A DNA stretch of 35,039 nucleotides from the NCBI GenBank assembly GCA_022841625.1, contig JALHRD010000042.1, forward strand, positions 1 through 35,039. The letters run 5' to 3'. Positions 25,944-34,501 of this stretch are shown here, piece by piece. The notes beneath the pieces are model-generated. The model was not told the DNA's origin. It saw only the letters and a program-made list of their open reading frames with translations, and searched no databases. Within the stretch, counting starts at the first letter, position 1, and each line of letters begins with the position of its first letter. The position numbers were made by a program, and so were the translations under genes. The stretch comes from Xanthobacteraceae bacterium (GTDB taxonomy: Bacteria > Pseudomonadota > Alphaproteobacteria > Rhizobiales > Xanthobacteraceae).

Positions 25944-27947
25944 CTATACGTTCTGCACGCCACGGCCCGAAGCGACCCCAAAACCCTCAATCAGGGCCTC
26001 GGTGCCATCCCCCGCCGACATTCGGGCTTTCACGTCCTGCAGCCAGGAATAGTTCGATTCGGTCGTTTCGCGTCCAAGCGCCTGCTCGGCGTCCTTCAAC
26101 TCCCTAAGTAAGGAGTGCCATTGCCGATGCAAGGCGATGAGCTGTTTCCAGGTCATCAATGCGTCGTCTGAACCGGCCTCCGGCCGCGCACCCCACACCG
26201 AGACGGTGGTAATGACCTTTTCAGCCCGCGTGATCTGTTCGGCAAAACCGCGCTGAATCAGCGCCTCACGCATCACGATCCCGGCTGCGGCTTGATCGTG
26301 AGGCCCATCGCCCGCGCCGCGATCAGCCGCGACGTCGATCAAGGCCAGCTTGAGTTTCTCGGCATCCGGATGACGAAATTCGATGCCGGAAAGATCTTCA
26401 AGGTGATCGTGCAGCAACCAGGGATGGTTCAGCGCCGTTTGCAGAATCAACGCCTCGCGCAGCGGAATGGCGCCGCGGTGGCCGCGATGCACGGCGCTGG
26501 CTGCGAGTTGCGGGCTCGCAACCAAATACGGCGTGCCGCTGGCAAGCGATGGCGGCGCGGCATAACGGGCAAACCGCCCTTGCGGCTTGCGATCGTTCCA
26601 GCTGCGCGAGCCCGACCAATTGCGCTCTCCCCAGGAACGTCCGCCGCGCGCCCCGGATTGCGCCTGCCGTGATGGCGCGGGCGCGAGCAGATTGCGCAGC
26701 CGGACGCCAAAATCCTGCCGGTAGTATTTGCGCACCGTCTCGTCGCTGATGGTCGCCGTAACCTCGCCGAGCCGTGCCTCCAACGCGGCGCGGCGCTCGG
26801 GCGTGTCGCATGGATTGCTTTCGGTCTCCCGCATCCACAAGACGTCGGCGAGCGGCTTCGCCGCCTCGATCAGCTCAACCGCCGCCGCGCGGCCGCCGGT
26901 GCGCACGAGGTCGTCGGGGTCGTTGCCATCCGGCAGGGTCGCAAATCGCAGGCTCTTGCCGGGCCTGATCAGGGGCAAAGCGATATCGACCGCACGGTAG
27001 GCGGCGCGACGGCCCGCTGTATCGCCGTCGAAACACAGCACCGGCTCGTCCGCCATTTTCCAAACCAGCGCGAGTTGCTCGGCCGTCAGCGCGGTGCCGA
27101 GCGGCGCCACCGTCGCCTCGAAACCGGCCGACACCATCGCGATAACATCGACATAACCTTCGACCGCAACAACCGGCGCACCTTTGTGCGCAGCGGCGCG
27201 CGCATTGGCGATGTTGTAGAGCGTCGCGCCCTTGTGGAAGAGCGGCGTCTCCGGCGAGTTCAGGTATTTCGGCTGGGCATCCTTTTCGAGCGTCCTGCCG
27301 CCAAACGCGATGACGCGGCCGCGCAGGTCAGCGATCGGGAAAATCACCCGGTCGCGAAACCGGTCGAACGGTACCGGGATATCGTCGCCGCTGATGAGGA
27401 GGCCCGCCGCGACCATATCTTCGACCGACACGCCTTCCTTGCCGAGATGTTCCTTGAGCGCAAATCGCTCGGGGGGCGCATAGCCGAGACGAAATTGTAG
27501 CTGGGTCGACGGGTCGACGCCGCGGTCGGCGAGGTAACCGCGCGCCCGCGCACCGGCGCGCGAGGCCAGTGTCGCCTCGAAGAACTTGGCCGCCAGTTCA
27601 ACGACATCGTGCAATGTCTTGCGACGCTGCTCGCGCTCCTCGTCCTCGTGGGAGACTTTCGGCAATGGCATGCCGGCTTCGCGCGCCAGCCGCTCCACCG
27701 CTTCGGGGAAAGTGAGCCCTTCGGTCTCCATTACGAAGTCGAAAATGTTGCCGTGCTTGCCGGAGGAGAAGTCGTGATAGAAGCCCTTCTGATCGTTGAC
27801 CGTGAACGACGGCGTCTTCTCCTTGTTGAAGGGCGACAGCCCCTTCCATTCGCGGCCCGCCTTTTTCAATTTCACGCGCCGGCCCACGACTTCCGAAACC
27901 GGAAGCCGCGCCCGCAGCTCGTCGAGAAATTGGGCTGAGAATCGCAT
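25944..27947 (-). CDS. dnaG: DNA primase
   Basis: 667 residues from the ATG at 27947 (MRFSAQFLDELRAR). The N-terminal domain keeps the primase frame KGLSPFNKEKTPSFTVN...FYHDFSSGKHGNIFDF, but all four zinc ligands of the classic CHC2 finger are replaced (S38, N41, D59, S62 at the positions of E. coli C40, H43, C61, C64). The catalytic core follows (RGYLADRGVDPSTQLQFRLGYAP, PDLRGRVIAFGGR). The TOPRIM motif is intact: VAVEGYVDVIAM (about 280) and LCFDGDTAGRRAA (about 325) with the Mg-binding E and DxD. The C-terminal helicase-binding domain is present but diverged. It makes RNA primers at replication forks. Upstream lies a consensus DnaA box. Confidence 0.97.
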   Translation of the reverse strand: MRFSAQFLDELRARLPVSEVVGRRVKLKKAGREWKGLSPFNKEKTPSFTVNDQKGFYHDFSSGKHGNIFDFVMETEGLTFPEAVERLAREAGMPLPKVSHEDEEREQRRKTLHDVVELAAKFFEATLASRAGARARGYLADRGVDPSTQLQFRLGYAPPERFALKEHLGKEGVSVEDMVAAGLLISGDDIPVPFDRFRDRVIFPIADLRGRVIAFGGRTLEKDAQPKYLNSPETPLFHKGATLYNIANARAAAHKGAPVVAVEGYVDVIAMVSAGFEATVAPLGTALTAEQLALVWKMADEPVLCFDGDTAGRRAAYRAVDIALPLIRPGKSLRFATLPDGNDPDDLVRTGGRAAAVELIEAAKPLADVLWMRETESNPCDTPERRAALEARLGEVTATISDETVRKYYRQDFGVRLRNLLAPAPSRQAQSGARGGRSWGERNWSGSRSWNDRKPQGRFARYAAPPSLASGTPYLVASPQLAASAVHRGHRGAIPLREALILQTALNHPWLLHDHLEDLSGIEFRHPDAEKLKLALIDVAADRGAGDGPHDQAAAGIVMREALIQRGFAEQITRAEKVITTVSVWGARPEAGSDDALMTWKQLIALHRQWHSLLRELKDAEQALGRETTESNYSWLQDVKARMSAGDGTEALIEGFGVASGRGVQNV

Positions 27948-28029
27948 GGTGATTCGCAACATTACCCCGTAATCTGGTTCAAGACAGCGCTTGCCTACGG
28001 TTGCCGGGGCCGACCTGGAGTTGTCCTAG

Positions 28030-28038
28030 TTATCCACA
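28030..28038 (+). promoter_or_regulatory. Consensus DnaA box
   Basis: TTATCCACA is identical to the strongest E. coli DnaA box. It is isolated, 83 bp upstream of the dnaG start codon and 24 bp upstream of the receptor gene at 28062, in the divergent promoter region. Chance occurrence in a 35-kb GC-rich window is possible but not very likely. No cluster of further boxes or A/T-rich unwinding region is seen, so this is not an origin. Confidence 0.5.
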
Positions 28039-28061
28039 GCCCCAGATATGGCGCGCGGTCC

Positions 28062-29117
28062 ATGCGTTGGCGGCGGACAATCGCACGATGCGGCATTGCC
28101 TTCGAAATCTGGCCCTTGGGGGCGCTCTGCGCGTCATTTGCGGTCGCCGCATCCCCCGCCGGGGCGCAGCCGCCGCTCGATTTCGCCGGCAAGACCATCA
28201 CCATCATTTCGAGTTTCGGACCTGGCGGCGGCTACACCATCTATGCCGATCTGTTGGCGCGCCGCCTGGGCGCACATCTGCCGGGCCGCCCGGCGGTGGT
28301 GGTGCGCACCATGCCCGGCGCCGGCGGCATGAACGGCGCCAACCACATCGCCAATGTGGCGGCCCGCGACGGCACCGTGCTCGGCGTGGTTCCGCAAACC
28401 GTCGCGATTGCGCAGGCGCTCGGCCATGCCGGGCCGCGTTATGACGTGCGGACGCTTAATTGGATTGGGCGGATCAATTCGAATGTCGAGGTCCAGCAAA
28501 CTTGGCATGGCAGCGGCGTGCGCAGCGTCGCCGATGCAAAAGCCAAGGAGGTCGTGCTTGGCGGCACCGGACCGGACTCCTCGTCGGTGGTGTTTCCACG
28601 CATCCTCAACGCCATCGTCGGGACGCGGTTCAAAGTCGTAGCGGGCTACGAGGGCGTCAACATGGTTTCCATCGCCATGGAGCGCGGCGAAGTCGAAGGC
28701 ATCGTGCGCCCCTGGGCGGTGACCAAGACCGTCCGGCCGGAATGGCTGCACGAGAAGAAGATCCATCTCATCCTGCAATATGCCCTGGCGCGCCACCCGG
28801 AGATCGGCGATGTGCCGGCTGTGGTCGACCTCGCCGACAACGACGAACAGCGGCAGCTTCTGAGCCTTTATGCCAGCGGCAGCGACATCGGTCGGGCCAT
28901 CGTGGCCCCGCCTGGCGTGCCCAGCGCAATCGTCGACGCATTGCGTCGGGCCTTCACCGCCGCAATGACCGATCCGGCGCTGATCGCCGACGTGCAGAAA
29001 AGCGGCCTCGACATCGATCCTTTGCCGGGCGAGCGGTTGCAGGCGATGGTCAGCCGCGCCATCGACGTACCGGCGGCGGTGATCGACAGCGCGCGCCGTT
29101 TCGCGCCTGCAAAATAA
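28062..29117 (+). CDS. TctC-related periplasmic receptor, divergent subgroup
   Basis: 351 residues with a signal peptide (GALCASFAVAASPAGAQ). The mature start DFAGKTITIISSFGPGGGYTIYADLLARRL and VVVRTMPGAGGMNGANHIAN match the receptor at 21921 rather than the four classical Bug proteins here. Shared segments continue through YDVRTLNWIGRINSNVEV, GGTGPDSSSVVFPRILNAIVGTRFKVVAGY and MERGEVEGI. The ATG at 28062 has only a weak ribosome-binding site. It is followed 73 bp later by the Tat-exported hydrolase in the same direction, so the two may be co-transcribed. Confidence 0.88.
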   Translation: MRWRRTIARCGIAFEIWPLGALCASFAVAASPAGAQPPLDFAGKTITIISSFGPGGGYTIYADLLARRLGAHLPGRPAVVVRTMPGAGGMNGANHIANVAARDGTVLGVVPQTVAIAQALGHAGPRYDVRTLNWIGRINSNVEVQQTWHGSGVRSVADAKAKEVVLGGTGPDSSSVVFPRILNAIVGTRFKVVAGYEGVNMVSIAMERGEVEGIVRPWAVTKTVRPEWLHEKKIHLILQYALARHPEIGDVPAVVDLADNDEQRQLLSLYASGSDIGRAIVAPPGVPSAIVDALRRAFTAAMTDPALIADVQKSGLDIDPLPGERLQAMVSRAIDVPAAVIDSARRFAPAK

Positions 29118-29190
29118 TGGACCAGCCGGCAAAAGCGAGAGCCAAAATAAGATAACATCAGCGGTAACGACAACATCGGGAGGGACCACC

Positions 29191-29997
29191 ATGTCTGAGG
29201 ATTTTTCGATGACCCGTCGCACCGTGCTTTCCGCCGCCACCACCGGCGTTGGCGCGGCCGCGCTCGGCGCAACGCCGGCGATGGCGCAGAGCCGCAAGAC
29301 CTTCGTGCTGATCCACGGCGCCTGGCACGGCGGCTGGTGCTGGCGACGCGTTGCCGACCTGCTTGAGCGCCAAGGCCATAAGGTATTCGCACCGACGCTG
29401 AGCGGGGTCGGCGACCGCCACCATCTCTTGAGCAAAGATATCGTGCTCGACACCCACATCGCCGACATCGCCAATCTCTTCAAATGGGAGGAGATCCGGG
29501 ACGCCTGTCTGGTGGTGCATTCCTATGGCGGTTGGCCGGGCTCGGGCGCGCTTGAGCTGATCGGCGATCGCGTGTCGTCAATCGTTTGGCTTGATGCGTT
29601 CAAGCCGGAAAACGGCCAGCGCGGCGTCGACTTTTCGTCGCCGTTTAGCCGCAAGGCGCTGGAGGAAGCGGTCGCGAAGGGTGAGCCCGGGCGGCCCGCG
29701 CCAAAAGCGGAAACATTTCATGTCAACGAGAAGGACCGTGCCTGGGTCGACTCGAAACTCACCCAGCAGCCTAATGGGGTCGCGCTGCAACCCATCAAGC
29801 TGACCGGCGCGCGCGAGAAGGTGGCCAAGAAAACCTACATCCGCGCAGCCAAATATCCGCAGGCAGCGTTCGATAAGGCGCTTAACGAATGCAAGGCCGA
29901 CCAGACCTGGCGGACGTTTGAAACCACCACGGCCGGACATGACGTGATGGTCGACGCGCCAGAATGGCTGGCGGAAATATTACTCAAGGTGTCATAA
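29191..29997 (+). CDS. Tat-exported alpha/beta hydrolase
   Basis: 268 residues; GGGAGGGA about 6 nt before the ATG. A twin-arginine signal (MTRRTVLSAA, hydrophobic stretch, then ATPAMAQ) indicates folded export to the periplasm. The mature domain has the oxyanion motif LIHGAWHGGWCW, the nucleophile elbow VVHSYGG with Ser111, and a C-terminal histidine in TAGHDVMVD (about 250), as in the salicylate-esterase/hydroxynitrile-lyase-like branch. The elbow has Val in place of the first Gly of GxSxG. It probably hydrolyses an ester or amide of a small aromatic compound. It may cooperate with the solute receptor upstream. Confidence 0.88.
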   Translation: MSEDFSMTRRTVLSAATTGVGAAALGATPAMAQSRKTFVLIHGAWHGGWCWRRVADLLERQGHKVFAPTLSGVGDRHHLLSKDIVLDTHIADIANLFKWEEIRDACLVVHSYGGWPGSGALELIGDRVSSIVWLDAFKPENGQRGVDFSSPFSRKALEEAVAKGEPGRPAPKAETFHVNEKDRAWVDSKLTQQPNGVALQPIKLTGAREKVAKKTYIRAAKYPQAAFDKALNECKADQTWRTFETTTAGHDVMVDAPEWLAEILLKVS

Positions 29998-30010
29998 CGC
30001 CCAACGCCGG

Positions 30011-30982
30011 TTACTTCGTGCCGACCTCGGCCGCCTCAACAATACGTTGCGATCTCGCTCGATCGGCCGTCAGGAAGTCCCGGAATTGTTCGGGACTGCT
30101 GAGCACCGGCTCAAGCCCGCGCTCGATGAAGTGCCGTTGCGTGAACGCCGGCTCACTGGCGATCGCGACGATTTCTTTGCGCACGCGCTCAGTGAGTTCC
30201 CGTGGCGTCCCAGCGGGAGCCAGCAGGCCGAAGAACGCGCGCGTATGCTCGCGCGCGAACCCAATTTCGGCGAGCGTGATCGTTTCCGGTATCGACGTCA
30301 GGCGTTTTTCGCTGTCCACCAGAATCGGCGTGATCTGACCAGCGCGGATATAGGACAGGAAATTACCCAGTCCGAGAAATCCGACCGGTGTCACGCCAGA
30401 CAGCATATTGGTGACGGTATCGCCGCCGCCCTTGAACGGCACCCGCACCAGATCGGCGCCGGTGCGTTTTTTCCAGGTCTCCATGAACAGCACCAGCGAC
30501 GACGACGGCGACGAATATGACAACGTGCCGGCGTTGCGCTGGGAATAGGCGGCGAGTTCATCGAGCGTCCTCACACCGAGCTTGGAGCTCACGCCCAGCG
30601 CCTGGGTGATGAAGAAAAAATTGGTAATCGGATCGAAGCTCTTCACCGGGTCGTAAGGCAGGTTCTTTTGGGTGAACTGGTTGTAGGTCAGCGGCTCACC
30701 CGGCATGACGCAGAACGTATAGCCATCCGACGCGGCTTCCGCGCAGGCGCGAGCGCCCAAAATCATAAAGCCGCCAGCGCGGTTCTCGACCACCACCGGC
30801 TGGCCAAGCCGTCTATGCAGCGGCTCCGAGAGCGTGCGCACAAACACATCGCTGATGCCGCCCGGGCTCGTGGTCACGATCACGCGGATCGGCCGTGTCG
30901 GATAATTCTGCGCCGGAGCGGGCAATGCTGCGAGTTGCGCAACGAGAACGGCGAGGCAAGCAATAGCAGCGCGGCACGGCAT
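30011..30982 (-). CDS. TctC/Bug-type solute receptor with a Cys pair
   Basis: 323 residues from the ATG at 30982; a GTG at 30991 directly abuts GAGGAGGA and is less likely. Signal peptide to ALPAPAQ, then YPTRPIRVIVTTSPGGISDVFVR, VENRAGGFMILGARACAEAASDGYTFCV, YNQFTQKNLPYDP and VPFKGGGDTVTNMLSGVTPVGFLG. The pair Cys-x10-Cys lies in the second quarter and is shared with the receptors at 30998 and 33370. It begins 15 bp after the stop codon of the next receptor gene, and that stop codon overlaps its ribosome-binding site, so the two are one operon. Periplasmic carboxylate binding is inferred. Confidence 0.93.
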   Translation of the reverse strand: MPCRAAIACLAVLVAQLAALPAPAQNYPTRPIRVIVTTSPGGISDVFVRTLSEPLHRRLGQPVVVENRAGGFMILGARACAEAASDGYTFCVMPGEPLTYNQFTQKNLPYDPVKSFDPITNFFFITQALGVSSKLGVRTLDELAAYSQRNAGTLSYSSPSSSLVLFMETWKKRTGADLVRVPFKGGGDTVTNMLSGVTPVGFLGLGNFLSYIRAGQITPILVDSEKRLTSIPETITLAEIGFAREHTRAFFGLLAPAGTPRELTERVRKEIVAIASEPAFTQRHFIERGLEPVLSSPEQFRDFLTADRARSQRIVEAAEVGTK

Positions 30983-30997
30983 CGGCGTCACTCCTCC

Positions 30998-31963
30998 TCA
31001 CTGCGGCTCGGCGCCGGATTCCTTGACGATCCGATGCGCAATGGCGCGATCCTCGATGATAAAGCGCGCAAACGCCTCCGGCGTATCCACTGCCCGCTCG
31101 ACGGCTCGCTCAATATACATTTTCTGGATGAAGGCCGGCTCGCCGGTGATCGCGACAACTTCCTTGTGCAGTTTCGCAATGATCGGCTTCGGCGTCCCGG
31201 CTGGCGCGAACAGCCCGAACCACGACTGCGGATAGTTCTCGCCGGTCGCTTCCTTGAGCGTCGGCACGTCGGGGAACAGCGGCGATCGCAGGCTGGAATT
31301 GACCGCCAACGCGGTGATCTTTCCGGCTTGCAGGGTCGAGACCATGTTGGAAAGTCCGAGCAGCGTGATCGGCGTTGCGCCCGACAACAGCGCCGTCATC
31401 ACCTCATTGCCGCTGCGATAGGGCACGCGCACGATATCAACGCCGTATTTCTTGTTCAGGCCATCCATGTAATGCGCCAGCGGAAACGAAAACGTCGAGT
31501 AGCTGAGCTTGCCCGGCTGCATTTTGGCGAGCGCCATTAATTCCTGAACCGTCTTGACCTTGAGCGAGTTGTTCACCGCAAAGGCGAGCGTATTAAAGAA
31601 CAGATTGGTGATCGGCTCGAAATCCTTCTCTGGATTGAACGGCAGCGACTTGAAGAGATACTGGCTATAGACAATCGGCTCCGAAGACAGGACGCAGATG
31701 GTGTAACCGTCGGGCGCGGCGTCCGCGCACGCCCGCGTGCCGATGTTAAGCCCGCCGCCGGTGCGATTCTCGACCAGGAAGGTCTGGCCGAGGCGCTTCT
31801 GCAATTCCTCGCTGAGCGCGCGGGTAAAAATATCGCCGCCGCCGCCGGCGCCGAGCGGAATGATGATACGCACGGTCTTGTTTGGGTAGTCCTGCGCGCT
31901 GGCCGGCGCGCACCATCCCAACGACGCCACAGCCAATACCAGCGATGCAATAAACCCGCGCAT
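30998..31963 (-). CDS. TctC/Bug-type solute receptor with a Cys pair
   Basis: 321 residues from the ATG at 31963 (MRGFIASL), with GGGGA 6 nt upstream. The frame runs up to 32248 but no signal supports that. After the signal peptide (to APASAQ) come YPNKTVRIIIPLGAGGGGDIFTRAL, VENRTGGGLNIGTRACADAAPDGYTICV (Cys-x10-Cys), YSQYLFKSLPFNP and VPYRSGNEVMTALLSGATPITLLG. It is the first gene of the two-receptor operon, and both copies look like an old duplication. The chromate-transporter pair is divergent on the other strand about 295 bp away. Confidence 0.93.
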   Translation of the reverse strand: MRGFIASLVLAVASLGWCAPASAQDYPNKTVRIIIPLGAGGGGDIFTRALSEELQKRLGQTFLVENRTGGGLNIGTRACADAAPDGYTICVLSSEPIVYSQYLFKSLPFNPEKDFEPITNLFFNTLAFAVNNSLKVKTVQELMALAKMQPGKLSYSTFSFPLAHYMDGLNKKYGVDIVRVPYRSGNEVMTALLSGATPITLLGLSNMVSTLQAGKITALAVNSSLRSPLFPDVPTLKEATGENYPQSWFGLFAPAGTPKPIIAKLHKEVVAITGEPAFIQKMYIERAVERAVDTPEAFARFIIEDRAIAHRIVKESGAEPQ

Positions 31964-32257
31964 GCGCATTCCCCGACCGTATCGTAGGACGCACAGCTTA
32001 TCGGGCGGGACGCGCCCCGCAAGCGGCCGATGGCGGGCGGGCGGCGCCTGCGCGCCGAGGCAGGCCATGAAGCAAGCGATGAAGCCGGCTACGGCGACAA
32101 TGCGCATTCCCTCACTCCCCAACGGCAGCCGGACCCGACCCGCGCGAGACCGGCAGCATTTCACCGTGGTTCGACGAGTGCAACCGCGCGCGTCGCCCTT
32201 GCCATGTTGCCGTTCCCGGCGTACGCGGAAAGGTCCGTTCCCATCCAATTCCGATCA

Positions 32258-32830
32258 ATGCCGCCAGCTGCCCAACCAGTTTCCCTGTTCGCACTTTACA
32301 AGCTCTGCTTCATCGTCGGGCTGTGCAGCTTCGGCGGCGGGCTGACCGCTTGGTTTCATCGCGAAGTCGTGCATGTGCGCGGCTGGTTAACCGACGACGA
32401 ATTTTTCTCGGGCTATGCGCTGGCGCAGATTCTGCCCGGCGTTAACTCGACCAATATGGCGGTCTATATCGGCCAGCATTTGCGCGGCGCCGTCGGCGCG
32501 ACCGTCGCGCTTATCGGCCTGCTGACCGGCCCCTTCGCCGTCGTGTTGGCCGCAGCCAGCGCCTATCACCAACTCATCGCCCTGCCCGGCTTTCCAGCAA
32601 TCATGGGCGGCGTGGCGGCGGCGGCCGTCGGGATGATGTTCCGTCTCGGCATGACTTCGGCGCGCGGCGCATATCGTCACATTCCGTCGATGATCGTTCT
32701 GATGGCGACCTTCCTCGCCATCGGCGTCATGCAGTGGCCGCTGCTGCCAGTTGTCGCGGTGCTGACGCCGCTGAGCATCGCCGCCGCATGGCCGCGAAAG
32801 CCGACAACCGAGCGACACGACGATGCGTGA
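32258..32830 (+). CDS. chrA: Chromate-transporter family protein, N-terminal half
   Basis: 190 residues from the ATG at 32258 (MPPAAQPVSLF); starts further upstream are possible. It has five to six hydrophobic segments and the CHR hallmarks of the first half: LCFIVGLCSFGGGLTAW near the start and WLTDDEFFSGYALAQILPGVNSTNMAVYIG. Two separate short genes of this kind replace the single long ChrA in many bacteria. The stop codon overlaps the start of the second half by 8 bp. Whether it moves chromate or an organic or sulfate-like anion cannot be said from the sequence. Confidence 0.9.
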   Translation: MPPAAQPVSLFALYKLCFIVGLCSFGGGLTAWFHREVVHVRGWLTDDEFFSGYALAQILPGVNSTNMAVYIGQHLRGAVGATVALIGLLTGPFAVVLAAASAYHQLIALPGFPAIMGGVAAAAVGMMFRLGMTSARGAYRHIPSMIVLMATFLAIGVMQWPLLPVVAVLTPLSIAAAWPRKPTTERHDDA

Positions 32831-33362
32831 CGATCCACTGATCCAGCTCATCATCGTGATCGCGCCGCTGTCACTGCTTGCAATCGGCGGCGCGTCGTCG
32901 ATCTACGCGCCGCTCCAGCAGCAGACCGTCGATGTCTACCAATGGGTCAGCGGCCGCGAATATCTCGAACTATTCGCGATCGCACGCGTCACGCCAGGAC
33001 CGGGCTCGATGCTGACCACGTTGATTGGCTGGAAGGTGGCGGGATTTGTCGGCGCGCTGGTAGCGACGCTCGCACTCTATATTCCGTGTTCGGTGCTGTG
33101 CTTCGGCGCGGCGCGCACCTGGAACCGTTACCGCGGCACCAAGTGGCACACCGCGATCGAGGATGGGTTGCGTCCGATCGGCGCCGGACTGATGATCGCC
33201 GGCGGCGTGATGATCCTGCGGCTCGAAGATACTGGCTGGCTCGGCTGGGCGGTGGCCTTTGCGATTGTCGCGGTCATGACCTGGCGGCCGGCGGCGCACC
33301 CGATGCTGCTGCTCGCGGTCGGCGCCTCGATCTTTCTTGCTGTGCGCGCCGTTATAGGCTGA
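32823..33362 (+). CDS. chrA: Chromate-transporter family protein, C-terminal half
   Basis: 179 residues overlapping the first half by 8 bp, so the pair is translationally coupled. It contains LSLLAIGGASSIYAPLQQQ, WVSGREYLELFAIARVTPGPGSMLTTLIGWKVAGFVGALVATLALYIPC and two more membrane segments, matching the second CHR domain. The pair probably forms a heteromeric transporter with opposite membrane topology of the two halves, as shown for other short-chain CHR proteins. The gene ends 8 bp before the convergent receptor gene at 33370. Confidence 0.9.
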   Translation: MRDDPLIQLIIVIAPLSLLAIGGASSIYAPLQQQTVDVYQWVSGREYLELFAIARVTPGPGSMLTTLIGWKVAGFVGALVATLALYIPCSVLCFGAARTWNRYRGTKWHTAIEDGLRPIGAGLMIAGGVMILRLEDTGWLGWAVAFAIVAVMTWRPAAHPMLLLAVGASIFLAVRAVIG

Positions 33363-33369
33363 GCCGCCG

Positions 33370-34359
33370 CTATTGCAGCGTCATCCCGGCGGCCTCGACC
33401 ACGAGCTTGGCCTGCGCGCGATCACGAACGATGTCGGCGGCGAATTGCTCCGGCGTGTTGAGCGCCGGCACCAGGCTGCGCGCGGTAAGGTGCTTGGCCG
33501 TGAAGTCCGGCCGGCTGACGATCGCACTGACCTCCTTGTGGAGGCGATCGACAATCGAGCGCGGCGTGCCGGGCGGCGCGAACAGACCGTACCAGCCGCG
33601 CGACGGCGCGCCGGAATAGCCGGTTTCCTCCAGCAGCGGCACCTGCGGGAAATTGGGTGATCGGAGATTGTTCATCATGACCAGCGGCGTCATCGCGCCG
33701 CTGCGGATTTGCCCGATCACATTGCCCTCGCCGAACAGCCCGATTGGCGTGGATCCGCTCAGGATCGCGGTGACGGCTTCGCCGCCGCCCCGGAACGGCA
33801 CCCGCACCCAATCGGCGCCGCGCTCTTTCTTGAGCGTCTCCATGTACAGCACCATCGGCGCCCCCGGCGTCACATAGCTGAGCGTGCCCGACTTCATCTT
33901 CGACAGCGCGATCAGCTCATCGACGTTCTTTACCTTCAATTCGGCGCTAACCACCAGCATGTGGATCAGATGGTACAGATTGACGATCGGTTGTAGCGCT
34001 GTGTCTGGATTGAACGGCATGCTCTTGAGCAGCCATTGATTGTAGACCAGCGGATCGGCGTTGATGATGCAGATCGTGTAACCGTCGGGCGGCGCTTCCG
34101 AGCAGGCGCGCGTGCCGACATTCTGCATGCCGCCAGGACGGTTCTCGATGACAAAGGTCGTCGCCATGCGCTTGCCGAGTTCGTCGCCCAGCGCGCGCAT
34201 GAAGACATCGCTCAACCCCCCGGCGCTGGTGGTGGTGAGCACGCGGATCGGGCGGTTGGGATAGTCTTGCGCGTGTGTCGCGGGCGCGACTGGCAGCAAG
34301 AGCGTCGCGGCAAACAAAGCATGCAAGACCGCAAACCGCAGCAAGGATTCTGGTCGCAT
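33370..34359 (-). CDS. TctC/Bug-type solute receptor with a Cys pair
   Basis: 329 residues from the ATG at 34359 (MRPESLLR), with GGGGAGA 7 nt upstream; the frame to 34422 is unsupported. Signal peptide to ATHAQ, then YPNRPIRVLTTTSAGGLSDVFMRAL, IENRPGGMQNVGTRACSEAPPDGYTICI (Cys-x10-Cys), YNQWLLKSMPFNP and VPFRGGGEAVTAILSGSTPIGLFG. Closest in the window to the receptors at 30011 and 30998, which lie on the other side of the chromate-transporter pair. A monocistronic gene, since nothing follows in the same direction until 31963. Confidence 0.93.
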   Translation of the reverse strand: MRPESLLRFAVLHALFAATLLLPVAPATHAQDYPNRPIRVLTTTSAGGLSDVFMRALGDELGKRMATTFVIENRPGGMQNVGTRACSEAPPDGYTICIINADPLVYNQWLLKSMPFNPDTALQPIVNLYHLIHMLVVSAELKVKNVDELIALSKMKSGTLSYVTPGAPMVLYMETLKKERGADWVRVPFRGGGEAVTAILSGSTPIGLFGEGNVIGQIRSGAMTPLVMMNNLRSPNFPQVPLLEETGYSGAPSRGWYGLFAPPGTPRSIVDRLHKEVSAIVSRPDFTAKHLTARSLVPALNTPEQFAADIVRDRAQAKLVVEAAGMTLQ

Positions 34360-34501
34360 GAGCGTCTCCCCACCGGAATTTTTTACAGCAGGGTCCGCTG
34401 CCCCGCCCGCCCAGCATTTCATTCCTGCCCGGGGGATCGCAAGGCCGACGGCAAGGCAAAATGTCTCGGATGCGCCAATCCTCGACGATTGCGATCAGCC
34501 T

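Noticed and set aside
23997-26111. 704-codon open frame on the plus strand opposite rpoD
   Set aside because: It is antisense to the unmistakable sigma-70 gene, has no ribosome-binding site or recognisable domain, and crosses the dnaG-rpoD boundary.
28021-28061. Chromosomal replication origin near dnaG
   Set aside because: Only one DnaA box is present, with no A/T-rich unwinding element and no origin-linked genes.
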